DNA of 7,879 nt, taken from Victivallales bacterium. Lineage in GTDB: Bacteria > Verrucomicrobiota > Lentisphaeria > Oligosphaerales > Oligosphaeraceae. This document shows positions 1-7,118 of this stretch, one piece after another. The notes beneath the pieces are model-generated. The model saw nothing but the letters and a program-made list of their open reading frames with translations. It was not told the origin of the DNA and did not search any database. The position numbers and the translations under genes were made by a program. Where the stretch lies: NCBI GenBank assembly GCA_017963875.1, contig JAGCTA010000399.1, positions 1 through 7,879 of the forward strand, given 5' to 3'. The first letter of the stretch is position 1; the number at the start of each line of letters is the position of its first letter.

Positions 1-324
1 AAAAAACTCTCCGAGTTCTCAAAGGACAAGCAACTCGGCTGCCAAGAGTGCGCAAAGACATTCGCAGAGTATCTCAGAAACTATCTCGAAAAGAAACTGA
101 ACACCGATTTACCACCTATGACCGACGGCCTCGGCAACAATAACGGGGCACAGCCATTGGCAAATGCAAAGCCATACGACCAAGAAAAACTCAAAAAAGA
201 CGAATTGGCGCGTCTGAAACGGGAACTTGAATGCGCAATCAAGGTCGAAGACTATGAAAATGCAGCCCGTCTCCGCGACCTGATCGCGGAATACACGCCT
301 TTACCAGAAAAACCGCAGGAGTAA
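1..324 (+). CDS. mcsA: McsA-like zinc-finger/UVR protein, C-terminal part (5' end outside window)
   Basis: The reading frame is open from base 1 and ends in TAA at 322-324, giving about 107 visible residues; the true start lies upstream. An ATG at 118 is internal and would discard half of the conserved part. The visible N-terminal part has a CQEC pair in the context LGCQECAKTF, which matches the last CxxC of Bacillus McsA (FGCSECYRTF). The C-terminal part has a UVR motif (around KVEDYENAARLRDLI), like McsA, UvrB and ClpC. In Bacillus, McsA binds and activates the arginine kinase McsB and links it to ClpC. A Gly/Asn-rich linker joins the two parts. The gene ends 5 bases before the mcsB-like gene and carries that gene's ribosome binding site, so the two are almost certainly co-translated. 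The upstream CxxC pairs cannot be seen. Family assignment is firm from order plus motifs; activity is inferred. Confidence 0.85.
   Translation, partial: KKLSEFSKDKQLGCQECAKTFAEYLRNYLEKKLNTDLPPMTDGLGNNNGAQPLANAKPYDQEKLKKDELARLKRELECAIKVEDYENAARLRDLIAEYTPLPEKPQE
317..321 (+). promoter_or_regulatory. Ribosome binding site of the mcsB-like gene
   Basis: AGGAG lies inside the last codons of the mcsA-like gene, 8 bases before the ATG at 330. The near-ideal sequence and spacing fix the mcsB start and suggest translational coupling of the two genes. Confidence 0.75.
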
Positions 325-329
325 AAAGC

Positions 330-1415
330 ATGTCAAACATTTTTCAGAATGACAGACTTACTGGCGGTCTGGAGCCTCTTTGGCTTCCATGGGAAGGGCG
401 TGCACCTCGGATTATCCTAGCCTCATCATGCGTGATGAGACGCAATTTGGACGGAATTCTCTTTCCTCCGTTCCAAGGCAAGGAAGAACAGGCAAGGTAT
501 GTCTTTGAGATGATAAAAAACGCACTAAGCAATCATCCTGAATATGACTTTTTGCTTCGAATGCAGATAACTGATTTGTCGCCTTATCTGAAGCATCTTT
601 TTAATTTCATTGGTCTGGCCCCCATAGAATTCCTTAGTGCCGCGGATTATCGCGCCATTTGCATGACCCCAGACTATCATGCTGTTTTAAGAATCAACGA
701 CCGCGATCACCTTACGGTCATGAAAAGTGCAAGCGGCTTGTCCATCAATGAACTGACCGCAGAAACAAATGACATCGTCACGAGTTATGGCATGGATCTT
801 ACGTATGCACGGGATGACTATTTCGGATATCTATGCTCAAAAGCGGAACACTGCGGAACTGGATTCTCCGCAACTGTATATATGAATCTTCCCGCGACGA
901 TTCTCATGGGGTATGCCGAGCAAATCGCGAATGCCGCTGAGGAAATCGGCTTCAATCTCTCATACGTCCAAAAGCAGAAACAATCCTTCGTCACCCATAT
1001 TGCAACCGTCACCGCAGCCAATCTTCCGCACTGCTCTCCAATGCAAATCTCGGCACGACTGAACGATTTTGCTCGGCGGCTTGAAAAGCACGAACTGGAT
1101 TCACGTGCAAAACTGCTCAGCAACAAGGAATCGCTGACCAACCTTCAAGACATCATCGGGCGCTCTCTTGGTCTCATTGCAGGCTCATGCAAACTCTCCA
1201 CACGCGAAGCGGTCAAAGCGTTGTGCATTCTATGGGCTGGCACAGAATTCGGCATCCGAAATTTCTCAATAACGAGAAAAAACTATTTCAAATTGCTCAC
1301 CACCATGATGTTGCAAGACAAAATCGAAGAAGAAAAACTGCAAGACACTCCTATCAGCATTACGCCTGAAGAGCGTGCGACACTCCTTAAGACGACACTA
1401 AAACTGATGGTATAG
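330..1415 (+). CDS. mcsB: McsB-family protein with degenerate active site (probable pseudo-arginine kinase)
   Basis: The 361-residue product is close to the length of Bacillus McsB (about 363). It aligns with that family over its whole length, including the GYL..GTG region (166-178), the helical stretch LNDFARRLEKHELDSR (244-259) and the EFGI segment near 306-309. McsB phosphorylates protein arginines and marks substrates for ClpC-ClpP. Here the catalytic signatures are lost. SSRIRLARN is ASSCVMRRN (31-39), so two phosphate-binding arginines are gone. NEEDH is NDRDH (123-127), so both glutamates are gone. SCPTNVGTGLRAS is SKAEHCGTGFSAT (170-182), which removes the cysteine and the arginine. 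The RGIYGEG loop is replaced by SYVQKQK (211-217). The C-terminal RDxxRA allosteric motif is also not intact (PEERATLLK, 346-354). The frame is unbroken and has a good ribosome binding site, so this is a maintained protein and not gene decay. The family comparison is from memory. A scaffold or adaptor role for McsA/ClpC is inferred. Confidence 0.85.
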   Translation: MSNIFQNDRLTGGLEPLWLPWEGRAPRIILASSCVMRRNLDGILFPPFQGKEEQARYVFEMIKNALSNHPEYDFLLRMQITDLSPYLKHLFNFIGLAPIEFLSAADYRAICMTPDYHAVLRINDRDHLTVMKSASGLSINELTAETNDIVTSYGMDLTYARDDYFGYLCSKAEHCGTGFSATVYMNLPATILMGYAEQIANAAEEIGFNLSYVQKQKQSFVTHIATVTAANLPHCSPMQISARLNDFARRLEKHELDSRAKLLSNKESLTNLQDIIGRSLGLIAGSCKLSTREAVKALCILWAGTEFGIRNFSITRKNYFKLLTTMMLQDKIEEEKLQDTPISITPEERATLLKTTLKLMV

Positions 1416-1472
1416 CGAACATTCCGAAAATGAATCGCACGCCATTACAACTCAAATACATACGGTAGAAAC

Positions 1473-3974
1473 ATGCCTGAAAACGACGACTACAAAAAAT
1501 ACTTTACCCCACGGGCGCAGCAAGTGCTGGCCATTGCGAAACGCGAAGCCAAGGAGATGGGCAGTCCCGCAGCAGGCGCAGAACATCTGTTGCTTGGCAT
1601 CATGGGACTCGGTCAGGGGATCGCCTCAACGACACTAGTCAGATATGGCGTAACCCCTGAACTGGTGAAAACGGAACTGGAATTGCAGAAATCTCCAGAC
1701 AGAAATCTCCAGTTGGAAGGGGACATTCCATGGAATGGCGAAGCGCAGACCGTCTTCCAAAATGCCTTGAGGGAGGCTCGGAACCTCAATTACAATTTTG
1801 TCGGCACTGAGCATCTGCTTCTGGGATTGCTTAAATTGACCGACAGCATTGTGAACAAGATTTTCGAGGTTCTCCATGTCGAGGCCGTAAAAATCCGCGA
1901 AGATTTACTCAAGGCATTGGATCCCAATTATTTTCCACCGACTCCAGATGCACCAGAAATGGAGGAGCCAGAGGAAAGCGAATCCAATGACGTTGAACCA
2001 GAGCAGGAAATGCGAATGCCTGCCCTCAATGCCTTCGGGCGCAATCTCTCTGAATTGGCAGAACAGGGCAAACTCGATCCAGTCATAGGTCGTGACAAGG
2101 AAATCGAGCGCGTCATTCAGATTCTATGCCGCAGAAACAAAAACAACCCCGTGCTCATTGGCGAGGCGGGTGTCGGCAAGACGGCCATCGTCGAGGGGCT
2201 TGCGCAGTCCATCAGCGATCGCAAGGTCCCAGACATACTGTTTGACAAAAAAGTCTATTCGCTTGACCTGACTCTGATGGTCGCGGGCACAAAATACCGC
2301 GGTCAGTTCGAGGAACGCATCAAGAACGTCATGGATGAAATTCGTCGTTCAGGCAAGGTCATTCTGTTTCTTGATGAACTGCACACCATCGTCGGCGCAG
2401 GCGGGGCCGAGGGGGCCATGGATGCCTCAAATATCCTCAAGCCAGCCTTGGCGCGCGGCGAAATACAATGCGTCGGCGCAACAACGCTCAATGAATACCG
2501 CAAACGCATTGAAAAGGACGCCGCGCTGGAACGTCGTTTCCAGACAGTCATTGTCAATCCACCTTCCGTCGATGAAACATGCGAGATTCTCAAGGGGATT
2601 GCCCCACGCTACGAAGAGCATCACGGCGTGACATTTTCACCAGAGTCACTCCGCGAGGCGGTCATCCTCTCGGACAGATACATTCCGTCCCGCTATCTAC
2701 CCGACAAAGCCATCGACATCATCGATGAGGCAGGCTCGCGCATCCGCCTGAAAAACATGAATACGCCGAAGGATTTCGGAACACTTGAAAAGGAACTTCA
2801 GGAAATCACCTATGCCAAAAGGGACGCCGTCGAAAGGCAGTCCTTTGAGGAAGCGGCGAAACTGCGTGACAAGGAAAAGGCCCTTCAGGAAAAACTCAAT
2901 GCAATGAAGCAGGAATACGAGGAAGAGAAGAAGGCAAACCATCCCGTCATAACCCCCGATGACATCCGTGAAGTCGTTTCAAGCATGACAGGAATTCCAC
3001 TCACTAAAATGGCGGAAAAGGAAGCGCAAAAACTGCTGCACATGGAGCAGGAGTTGTCCAACATCGTCATTGGGCAAGAGAATGCAGTCAAGGCCATCAG
3101 CCGCGCCTTGCGCCGTTCACGAGCGGAACTGAAGGATCCCAACCGTCCCATCGGTTCATTCATCTTCCTTGGTCCGACGGGCGTCGGCAAGACTTATCTT
3201 GCCAAATGTCTGGCCGAGTTCATGTTCGGAAATTCCGACGCATTAATTCGTCTGGACATGTCAGAATACATGGACAAATACAATGTTTCCCGCATGGTCG
3301 GCGCTCCTCCTGGCTATGTCGGCCACGAAGAAGGCGGTCAACTGACAGAGCGTGTCAGGCGTCGTCCATATTCCGTCGTGCTGTTTGATGAAATCGAGAA
3401 AGCGCATCCCGATGTATCGAACATGCTGTTGCAGATTCTTGATGAAGGCCAGTTGACCGACAGCCTCGGACACACCATTTCCTTCCGCAACACTATTGTC
3501 GTCATGACATCCAATATCGGAGCGGAAAACCTCACAAAACCCTCTTCCATGGGCTTTGGGGCAGACAATCCCGTCGATGGAAACTATGAGGCGATGCGTG
3601 AACGTCTGGAAAACGCAGTCAAGAAAAACTTCCGTCCTGAATTTATCAATCGGCTCGATGAAATCGTCGTGTTCCGCCAGTTGGACAAAAAGGACATGGA
3701 AAAAATCATTAACAAGGAAATTGAGAAGATCAGCAAGCGCCTCAATGCCAAAGGCGGAGAACTGAAATTGACAGATGCAGCGATTTCATTCCTGGTTGAC
3801 AAGGGATATCGGCATGAAAGCGGCGCACGTCAACTCCGCAGCACTGTTGAACGGTATCTTGAAGACCCGTTGGCAGAAGAACTTCTCAGGGAATCCTCTG
3901 ACCAAGGCTTCACGGCAACCGCCGACATGGCCACCACTGGCAACGAACTGTCTTTCTCCATTGAACGTCATTGA
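1473..3974 (+). CDS. clpC: ATP-dependent Clp protease ATP-binding subunit ClpC
   Basis: The gene encodes an 833-residue class-I Hsp100 unfoldase, near the usual 810-850, that feeds proteins to ClpP in the cytosol. Order of parts: a double Clp N domain (about 5-150) with AEH (36-38) and TEH (112-114); an acidic linker (about 155-180); D1 with Walker A GEAGVGKT (230-237), pore-loop KYRG (274-277), Walker B ILFLDE (297-302) and arginines ERR (353-355); a middle domain with a UVR motif (about 441-476, FEEAAKLRD); D2 with Walker A GPTGVGKT (567-574), GYVG pore loop (614-617), Walker B VVLFDE (635-640), sensor-1 MTSN (678-681) and sensor-2 GAR (785-787). MGF at 693-695 fits the ClpP-docking loop. 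The UVR-bearing middle domain and the mcsA-mcsB neighbours separate it from ClpA and ClpB. E37 and E113 match the glutamates that bind phospho-arginine in Bacillus ClpC. The start at 1473 has only a weak GGTAG upstream, but the next residues match the family's N-terminus. All ATPase motifs look intact. Confidence 0.96.
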   Translation: MPENDDYKKYFTPRAQQVLAIAKREAKEMGSPAAGAEHLLLGIMGLGQGIASTTLVRYGVTPELVKTELELQKSPDRNLQLEGDIPWNGEAQTVFQNALREARNLNYNFVGTEHLLLGLLKLTDSIVNKIFEVLHVEAVKIREDLLKALDPNYFPPTPDAPEMEEPEESESNDVEPEQEMRMPALNAFGRNLSELAEQGKLDPVIGRDKEIERVIQILCRRNKNNPVLIGEAGVGKTAIVEGLAQSISDRKVPDILFDKKVYSLDLTLMVAGTKYRGQFEERIKNVMDEIRRSGKVILFLDELHTIVGAGGAEGAMDASNILKPALARGEIQCVGATTLNEYRKRIEKDAALERRFQTVIVNPPSVDETCEILKGIAPRYEEHHGVTFSPESLREAVILSDRYIPSRYLPDKAIDIIDEAGSRIRLKNMNTPKDFGTLEKELQEITYAKRDAVERQSFEEAAKLRDKEKALQEKLNAMKQEYEEEKKANHPVITPDDIREVVSSMTGIPLTKMAEKEAQKLLHMEQELSNIVIGQENAVKAISRALRRSRAELKDPNRPIGSFIFLGPTGVGKTYLAKCLAEFMFGNSDALIRLDMSEYMDKYNVSRMVGAPPGYVGHEEGGQLTERVRRRPYSVVLFDEIEKAHPDVSNMLLQILDEGQLTDSLGHTISFRNTIVVMTSNIGAENLTKPSSMGFGADNPVDGNYEAMRERLENAVKKNFRPEFINRLDEIVVFRQLDKKDMEKIINKEIEKISKRLNAKGGELKLTDAAISFLVDKGYRHESGARQLRSTVERYLEDPLAEELLRESSDQGFTATADMATTGNELSFSIERH

Positions 3975-4004
3975 AATGCCACAAAGGCCAACTGCCAATA
4001 GACT

Positions 4005-4754
4005 ATGGCTTTCCAGTTAACCATATCACGAACAAATCTTCCAGCCGCTGAAGCGCTGAAGCGCAAGCATGTCATTGACATTGATGCGCCTAATGCCACC
4101 ATCGGCGGCTGCGGATGTGATTGTGTACTGCCCGATACGTCAGAAACCCTGGCGACCATAACTCAGTTGGCAGATGGCTCATTCGAAGTCACGGCAAACT
4201 CATTGATACGCGTCAACGGTAACGCCCCCACAGACAACAAGATGCCGCTCCACAGCGGGGACACCCTCTCGACGGATGAATGGAGCATCCAGTTCCATGT
4301 CCGCATGGAAACAGTGCCACAATCCTGGAGAAGCGCATTTCTTGCCTGTTTTGCGAAAAGCGCCATTGTAGTCATAATCATGACAGTTCTCTGCACAATG
4401 TTCTGGCTTCCAGAGTTTTTGCGCCGCAATCCACGCTGGGCACGCCATGCCACCTTGGAACAACTATCCCTGCTCTTGGATTCTGAACGACGCCATGTCC
4501 GACAATTGGAAAAAAAGGACCACATTTCCACGCTAAACAAACTTTTGCTTGAAGAAATCCGCAGCGAACTGGACAATTATGTCAGGCATGTACGGGCATA
4601 CGAATCTTCAATGACAGCAGAACAGCATCTCAAGTTGCTTCACCAAGCACAAAAACTCTCCATGTTGCTTGAACGCATCGAACAGGGAAAGGAGTTTCCG
4701 CCGCTTCCGCAACCGACAATAGACCAGGCCGTCAAGAATATCCTTTCACAATAA
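4005..4754 (+). CDS. Hypothetical membrane protein: degenerate FHA-like domain, one TM helix, helical C-terminus
   Basis: The 249-residue product is not recognised as a named family. Residues about 20-100 resemble a forkhead-associated domain: a hydrophobic strand then IGGCGCDCVLPD (33-44), IRVNGN (68-73), LHSGDTLS (82-89) and a final WSIQFHV strand (93-99). The order IG-x-D-x-LPD, then VNG, then L-x-SGD, is the FHA pattern. However, the usual GR is GG, and the phosphothreonine-contacting SRxH is replaced by SETLAT, so binding of phosphopeptides is doubtful. A single membrane segment lies at about 117-139. RRNPRWAR (140-147) follows it, which is a strong positive cluster; orientation is therefore uncertain, because the positive-inside rule would put the C-terminal side in the cytosol. 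The rest (about 148-249) is predicted helical, probably coiled coil, with charged heptad-like runs. The start at 4005 lacks a clear ribosome binding site; AAAGG ends 17 bases upstream. It sits 30 bases after clpC and 15 before hldA. Function unknown. Confidence 0.75.
   Translation: MAFQLTISRTNLPAAEALKRKHVIDIDAPNATIGGCGCDCVLPDTSETLATITQLADGSFEVTANSLIRVNGNAPTDNKMPLHSGDTLSTDEWSIQFHVRMETVPQSWRSAFLACFAKSAIVVIIMTVLCTMFWLPEFLRRNPRWARHATLEQLSLLLDSERRHVRQLEKKDHISTLNKLLLEEIRSELDNYVRHVRAYESSMTAEQHLKLLHQAQKLSMLLERIEQGKEFPPLPQPTIDQAVKNILSQ
4046..4064 (+). repeat. Short tandem repeat, 8-bp unit, about 2.4 copies
   Basis: CGCTGAAG occurs twice head to tail (4046-4053, 4054-4061), followed by CGC. It lies in codons 14-20 of the FHA-like gene and encodes the AEALKRK region. 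The unit is not a multiple of three, so gain or loss of one copy would shift the frame. With this few copies it may be chance. Confidence 0.4.
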
Positions 4755-4761
4755 TTCATCA

Positions 4762-4767
4762 GAGGGG
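4762..4767 (+). promoter_or_regulatory. Ribosome binding site of hldA
   Basis: GAGGGG precedes two in-frame TTG codons, at 4770 (2 bases after the run) and 4776 (8 bases after). No ATG or GTG lies between the upstream stop at 4752-4754 and the conserved N-terminus, so a TTG start is required. The spacing leaves the choice between the two open. Confidence 0.55.
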
Positions 4768-4769
4768 AC

Positions 4770-5777
4770 TTGAAATTGCAGAACATCATTGACAAATTTC
4801 CCAAATTCAACGTCGCCGTCGTCGGCGACTTGATGCTGGACAAATACATCTTCGGCCAAGCCACGCGCATCTCGCAGGAAGCGCCCGTTCCCGTGGTTAG
4901 GGTCACAGAAGAACGCACAGTACCTGGCGGTGCCGCGAATGTGGCACGGAACGTAGTGTCTCTTGGAGCGCATGCCGAAGTGTTCGGTGCCGTTGCAGAG
5001 GACTATGATGGCGATATATTGCTGAAGCACCTTCAGGATGACGGCATCGCCACGGACACAATCGGAACCTTTCATGACCGTCACACCATCGTCAAGACCC
5101 GCGTCCTTGCTGCCAACCAGCAGGTCGTGCGCGTTGACCATGAAATCACGGACGAATACGCCAGAGACATCCAGACAGAAATCCTTCAAAAACTTGAAAC
5201 ACGGCTAAAAGAAGGCAAACTGAATGCCGTCATTCTTGAAGACTACGCCAAAGGGCTTTTCACGCCAGACTTTATGGGAAGCATTGTGGAGTTGACCCAT
5301 AAGTATCACGTCATGAGTGCATTGGACCCTCATTCTGAACATCCCTACGACATCAAGGGCATTTCCATTATGACTCCAAACCGCGCCGAGGCTTTTGCGC
5401 TTGCCAAGATGAAATTCGAGCCTATGCCCTCAAAGTGCAGCGAAGATTCCAAACTGCCAGACATCGGGAAACGACTGCTTTCACAATGGGGGCTGGAATA
5501 TTTGTTGATTACACTGGGAGCCAACGGCATGGCATTGTTCCCCAAAAACAAGCCAGGCGAATTCAGCGTGATTCCGACGGTTGCCAAACAGGTTTTCGAT
5601 GTCTCAGGCGCGGGTGATACGGTCATGGCGTCAGTCGTCCTGGCGCTCCTCTCTGGGGCCACTCCAGAAATTGCCTGTCGTATATCCAACATCGCCGCAG
5701 GCGTCGTCGTCGGGCGAATCGGTACCTCCGCCATTGAAGCGGACGTTCTGAAAAAGGAAGTCGCGTCATTCAGTTAA
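4770..5777 (+). CDS. hldA: D-glycero-beta-D-manno-heptose-7-phosphate kinase (HldA / RfaE1 domain)
   Basis: This PfkB/ribokinase-family sugar kinase phosphorylates D-glycero-D-manno-heptose 7-phosphate at O-1 in the cytosol, a step toward ADP-heptose for lipopolysaccharide core. Visible motifs: VVGDLMLDKY (17-26), RISQEAPVPVV (33-43), the sugar-binding GGAANVARN (53-61), KTRVLAANQQVVRVD (109-123), EDYAKG (157-162), TPNRAEA (202-208) and the PfkB signature DVSGAGDT (277-284), with Asp283 as expected catalytic base. The 335 residues cover only the kinase; the nucleotidyltransferase half found in the fused HldE of E. coli (about 477 residues) is absent, so a separate HldC is expected elsewhere. 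It uses a TTG start, at 4770 or 4776 (the latter gives 333 residues). The next ATG (4833) would remove the GD motif. It is 15 bases downstream of the FHA-like gene, and kdsB for the same cell-envelope product lies two genes on. Confidence 0.93.
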   Translation: MKLQNIIDKFPKFNVAVVGDLMLDKYIFGQATRISQEAPVPVVRVTEERTVPGGAANVARNVVSLGAHAEVFGAVAEDYDGDILLKHLQDDGIATDTIGTFHDRHTIVKTRVLAANQQVVRVDHEITDEYARDIQTEILQKLETRLKEGKLNAVILEDYAKGLFTPDFMGSIVELTHKYHVMSALDPHSEHPYDIKGISIMTPNRAEAFALAKMKFEPMPSKCSEDSKLPDIGKRLLSQWGLEYLLITLGANGMALFPKNKPGEFSVIPTVAKQVFDVSGAGDTVMASVVLALLSGATPEIACRISNIAAGVVVGRIGTSAIEADVLKKEVASFS

Positions 5778-5799
5778 CGTTTTTCTATATCATTAGTAC

Positions 5800-5820
5800 T
5801 TGATTTTTATTGAAAATCAT
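5800..5820. promoter_or_regulatory. AT-rich inverted repeat between hldA and the oxidoreductase gene
   Basis: TGATTTT (5801-5807) and AAAATCA (5813-5819) form a perfect 7-bp inverted repeat with a 5-base spacer, inside the AT-rich 66-base gap between hldA and the FAD-oxidoreductase gene. It lies 11 bases before that gene's AAGGA ribosome binding site (5831-5835). The stem is too AT-rich, and no T run follows it, for a typical intrinsic terminator. An operator or a weak mRNA hairpin is possible, as is chance in AT-rich DNA. Confidence 0.35.
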
Positions 5821-5843
5821 CTCAAGCATAAAGGATTTTCCAG

Positions 5844-7082
5844 ATGAAAGAAAACAAAACCCTCCATGAAGATGCACGGGACATCACCGTTCTTGCCGAC
5901 TATGACGTCGTCGTTGTCGGCGGTGGAATCGCGGGCGTCTCGGCGGCACTGGCGGCACGTCGTGCTGGAGCCAAAGTCTGTATTCTCGAGCGTTTCTGCG
6001 GATTGGGCGGTCTGGCCACCATTGGCAACGTCATCATCTATCTCCCTTTGGATGACGGCATGGGGCATCAGGTTTCCGCTGGCATATGCGAAGAACTCAT
6101 AAAACTGTCCGTTGACGATGAGCCCAAGAAACGCGATTTCCTCCGAATCGGCCCCATTCCCGAATGCTGGCAGCCTGGAGGCGACGTTGCCGCCAGAAAG
6201 GAACAACGCTATCAGACAGGCTTTAATCCCGTGACTTTCATGTTCAAAATGGAAAGGCTGCTCCTCAAGGAACGGATTAAAATCTACTTTGACACGCGCT
6301 TTGTCGGCGTGCTCAAAAAGGGTGACAGCATCACGGCGGTCATCGTGGAGTCAAAGGGTGGTCGCCAGGCAATTACAACCCGTGCAGTCGTAGACTCGTC
6401 AGGCGATGCCGATGTTTGCCATGCAGCGGGCGAGAAGACCGTTTCCATCGGCGGCAATGTCCGCAGCGGATGGTTCTACTATGTCGACAACGGAACGGTC
6501 AAATTGAATCCATGGTCGCAGCGTTTCAAGGCTGGCACGAACAATCCAGAGGCAGGCCGCACGTTCCGCGGCGATTCCGCAGACCATGTCACGCAGCAAA
6601 TCATCGAGACGCGCGAATACATGATGAACGCACTCGAGAGGATGAAGTCCGAGAATCCTGGCCATGACATGTTCCCAATCATGATTCCAACCATGCCAAC
6701 CCACCGCATGACCCGTCGCCTGGCGGGAACTGTCACGCTCCGCCCGACAGATGACCACAGATGGTTCGATGACTGCGTCGGCATCACCCCAGACTGGCGC
6801 AAGAAAGGGCCTGTTTACTGCATTCCGCTCCGTGCAATTGCAGGTGTCAAGACACCCAATCTCATCACTGCGGGGCGTTGCATCTCCTCCTTCGGCGACA
6901 CATGGGATGTCACACGCGTCATCCCAACCTGCGCCGTGACGGGCGAAGCCGCTGGAGTCTGCGCGGCATTTTATGCCAAAGACCCGCAATCCCCTCCCAT
7001 ACGAAAACTCGACATCATCGCCTTGCAGAAATATCTCCGCCGCCGAAACGTGCTTATCGACCGTAAACTCGTTGAGGGATAA
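5844..7082 (+). CDS. FAD-dependent oxidoreductase (FAD_oxidored family), substrate unknown
   Basis: The 412-residue flavoprotein has no signal peptide. An N-terminal Rossmann fold is clear: DYDVVVVGGGIAG (19-31), helix SAALAARRAGAKV (33-45), and E49 at the end of the second strand for the FAD ribose. CGLGGLATIGNV (52-63) follows, a pattern of this family. Further FAD-binding marks are VVDSSGDADV (182-191), NLITAGRCISS (339-349) and RVIPTCAVTGEAAG (358-371). This matches the FAD_oxidored group, whose members are often listed only as FAD-dependent oxidoreductases and whose substrates are mostly unknown. The ATG at 5844 follows AAGGA by 8 bases and is well supported. It lies between two lipopolysaccharide precursor genes, but the 66-base gap and inverted repeat before it allow separate control. 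The link to envelope synthesis is only by position. Length is at the short end of the family, and the C-terminal motif is complete. Confidence 0.85.
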   Translation: MKENKTLHEDARDITVLADYDVVVVGGGIAGVSAALAARRAGAKVCILERFCGLGGLATIGNVIIYLPLDDGMGHQVSAGICEELIKLSVDDEPKKRDFLRIGPIPECWQPGGDVAARKEQRYQTGFNPVTFMFKMERLLLKERIKIYFDTRFVGVLKKGDSITAVIVESKGGRQAITTRAVVDSSGDADVCHAAGEKTVSIGGNVRSGWFYYVDNGTVKLNPWSQRFKAGTNNPEAGRTFRGDSADHVTQQIIETREYMMNALERMKSENPGHDMFPIMIPTMPTHRMTRRLAGTVTLRPTDDHRWFDDCVGITPDWRKKGPVYCIPLRAIAGVKTPNLITAGRCISSFGDTWDVTRVIPTCAVTGEAAGVCAAFYAKDPQSPPIRKLDIIALQKYLRRRNVLIDRKLVEG

Positions 7083-7118
7083 TCGTAATTTTCGACCATG
7101 CAAAGGGACTAAACAATT

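Noticed and set aside
330..1415. mcsB-like gene as a decaying pseudogene
   Set aside because: The frame is intact over the full family length, has a strong ribosome binding site, and keeps structural motifs while only active-site positions are changed. That pattern fits a maintained pseudoenzyme.
1416..1472. Separate promoter or CtsR-type operator before clpC
   Set aside because: I could see no clear -10/-35 pair, heptad tandem repeat or inverted repeat in these 57 bases.
4046..4064. Phase-variation switch through the 8-bp tandem repeat in the FHA-like gene
   Set aside because: Only about 2.4 copies are present; slippage switching usually needs many more units. Kept only as a weak repeat feature.
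4163..4576. 137-codon minus-strand open frame opposite the FHA-like gene
   Set aside because: The + strand frame has a domain layout and a membrane helix; the antisense product is Ser/Arg-rich low-information sequence.
4746..5189. 147-codon minus-strand open frame opposite hldA
   Set aside because: Fully antisense to the conserved N-terminal half of hldA and without recognisable protein features.
5800..5820. Intrinsic terminator after hldA
   Set aside because: The stem is only 7 bp with one G-C pair in the outer part and no T run after it.
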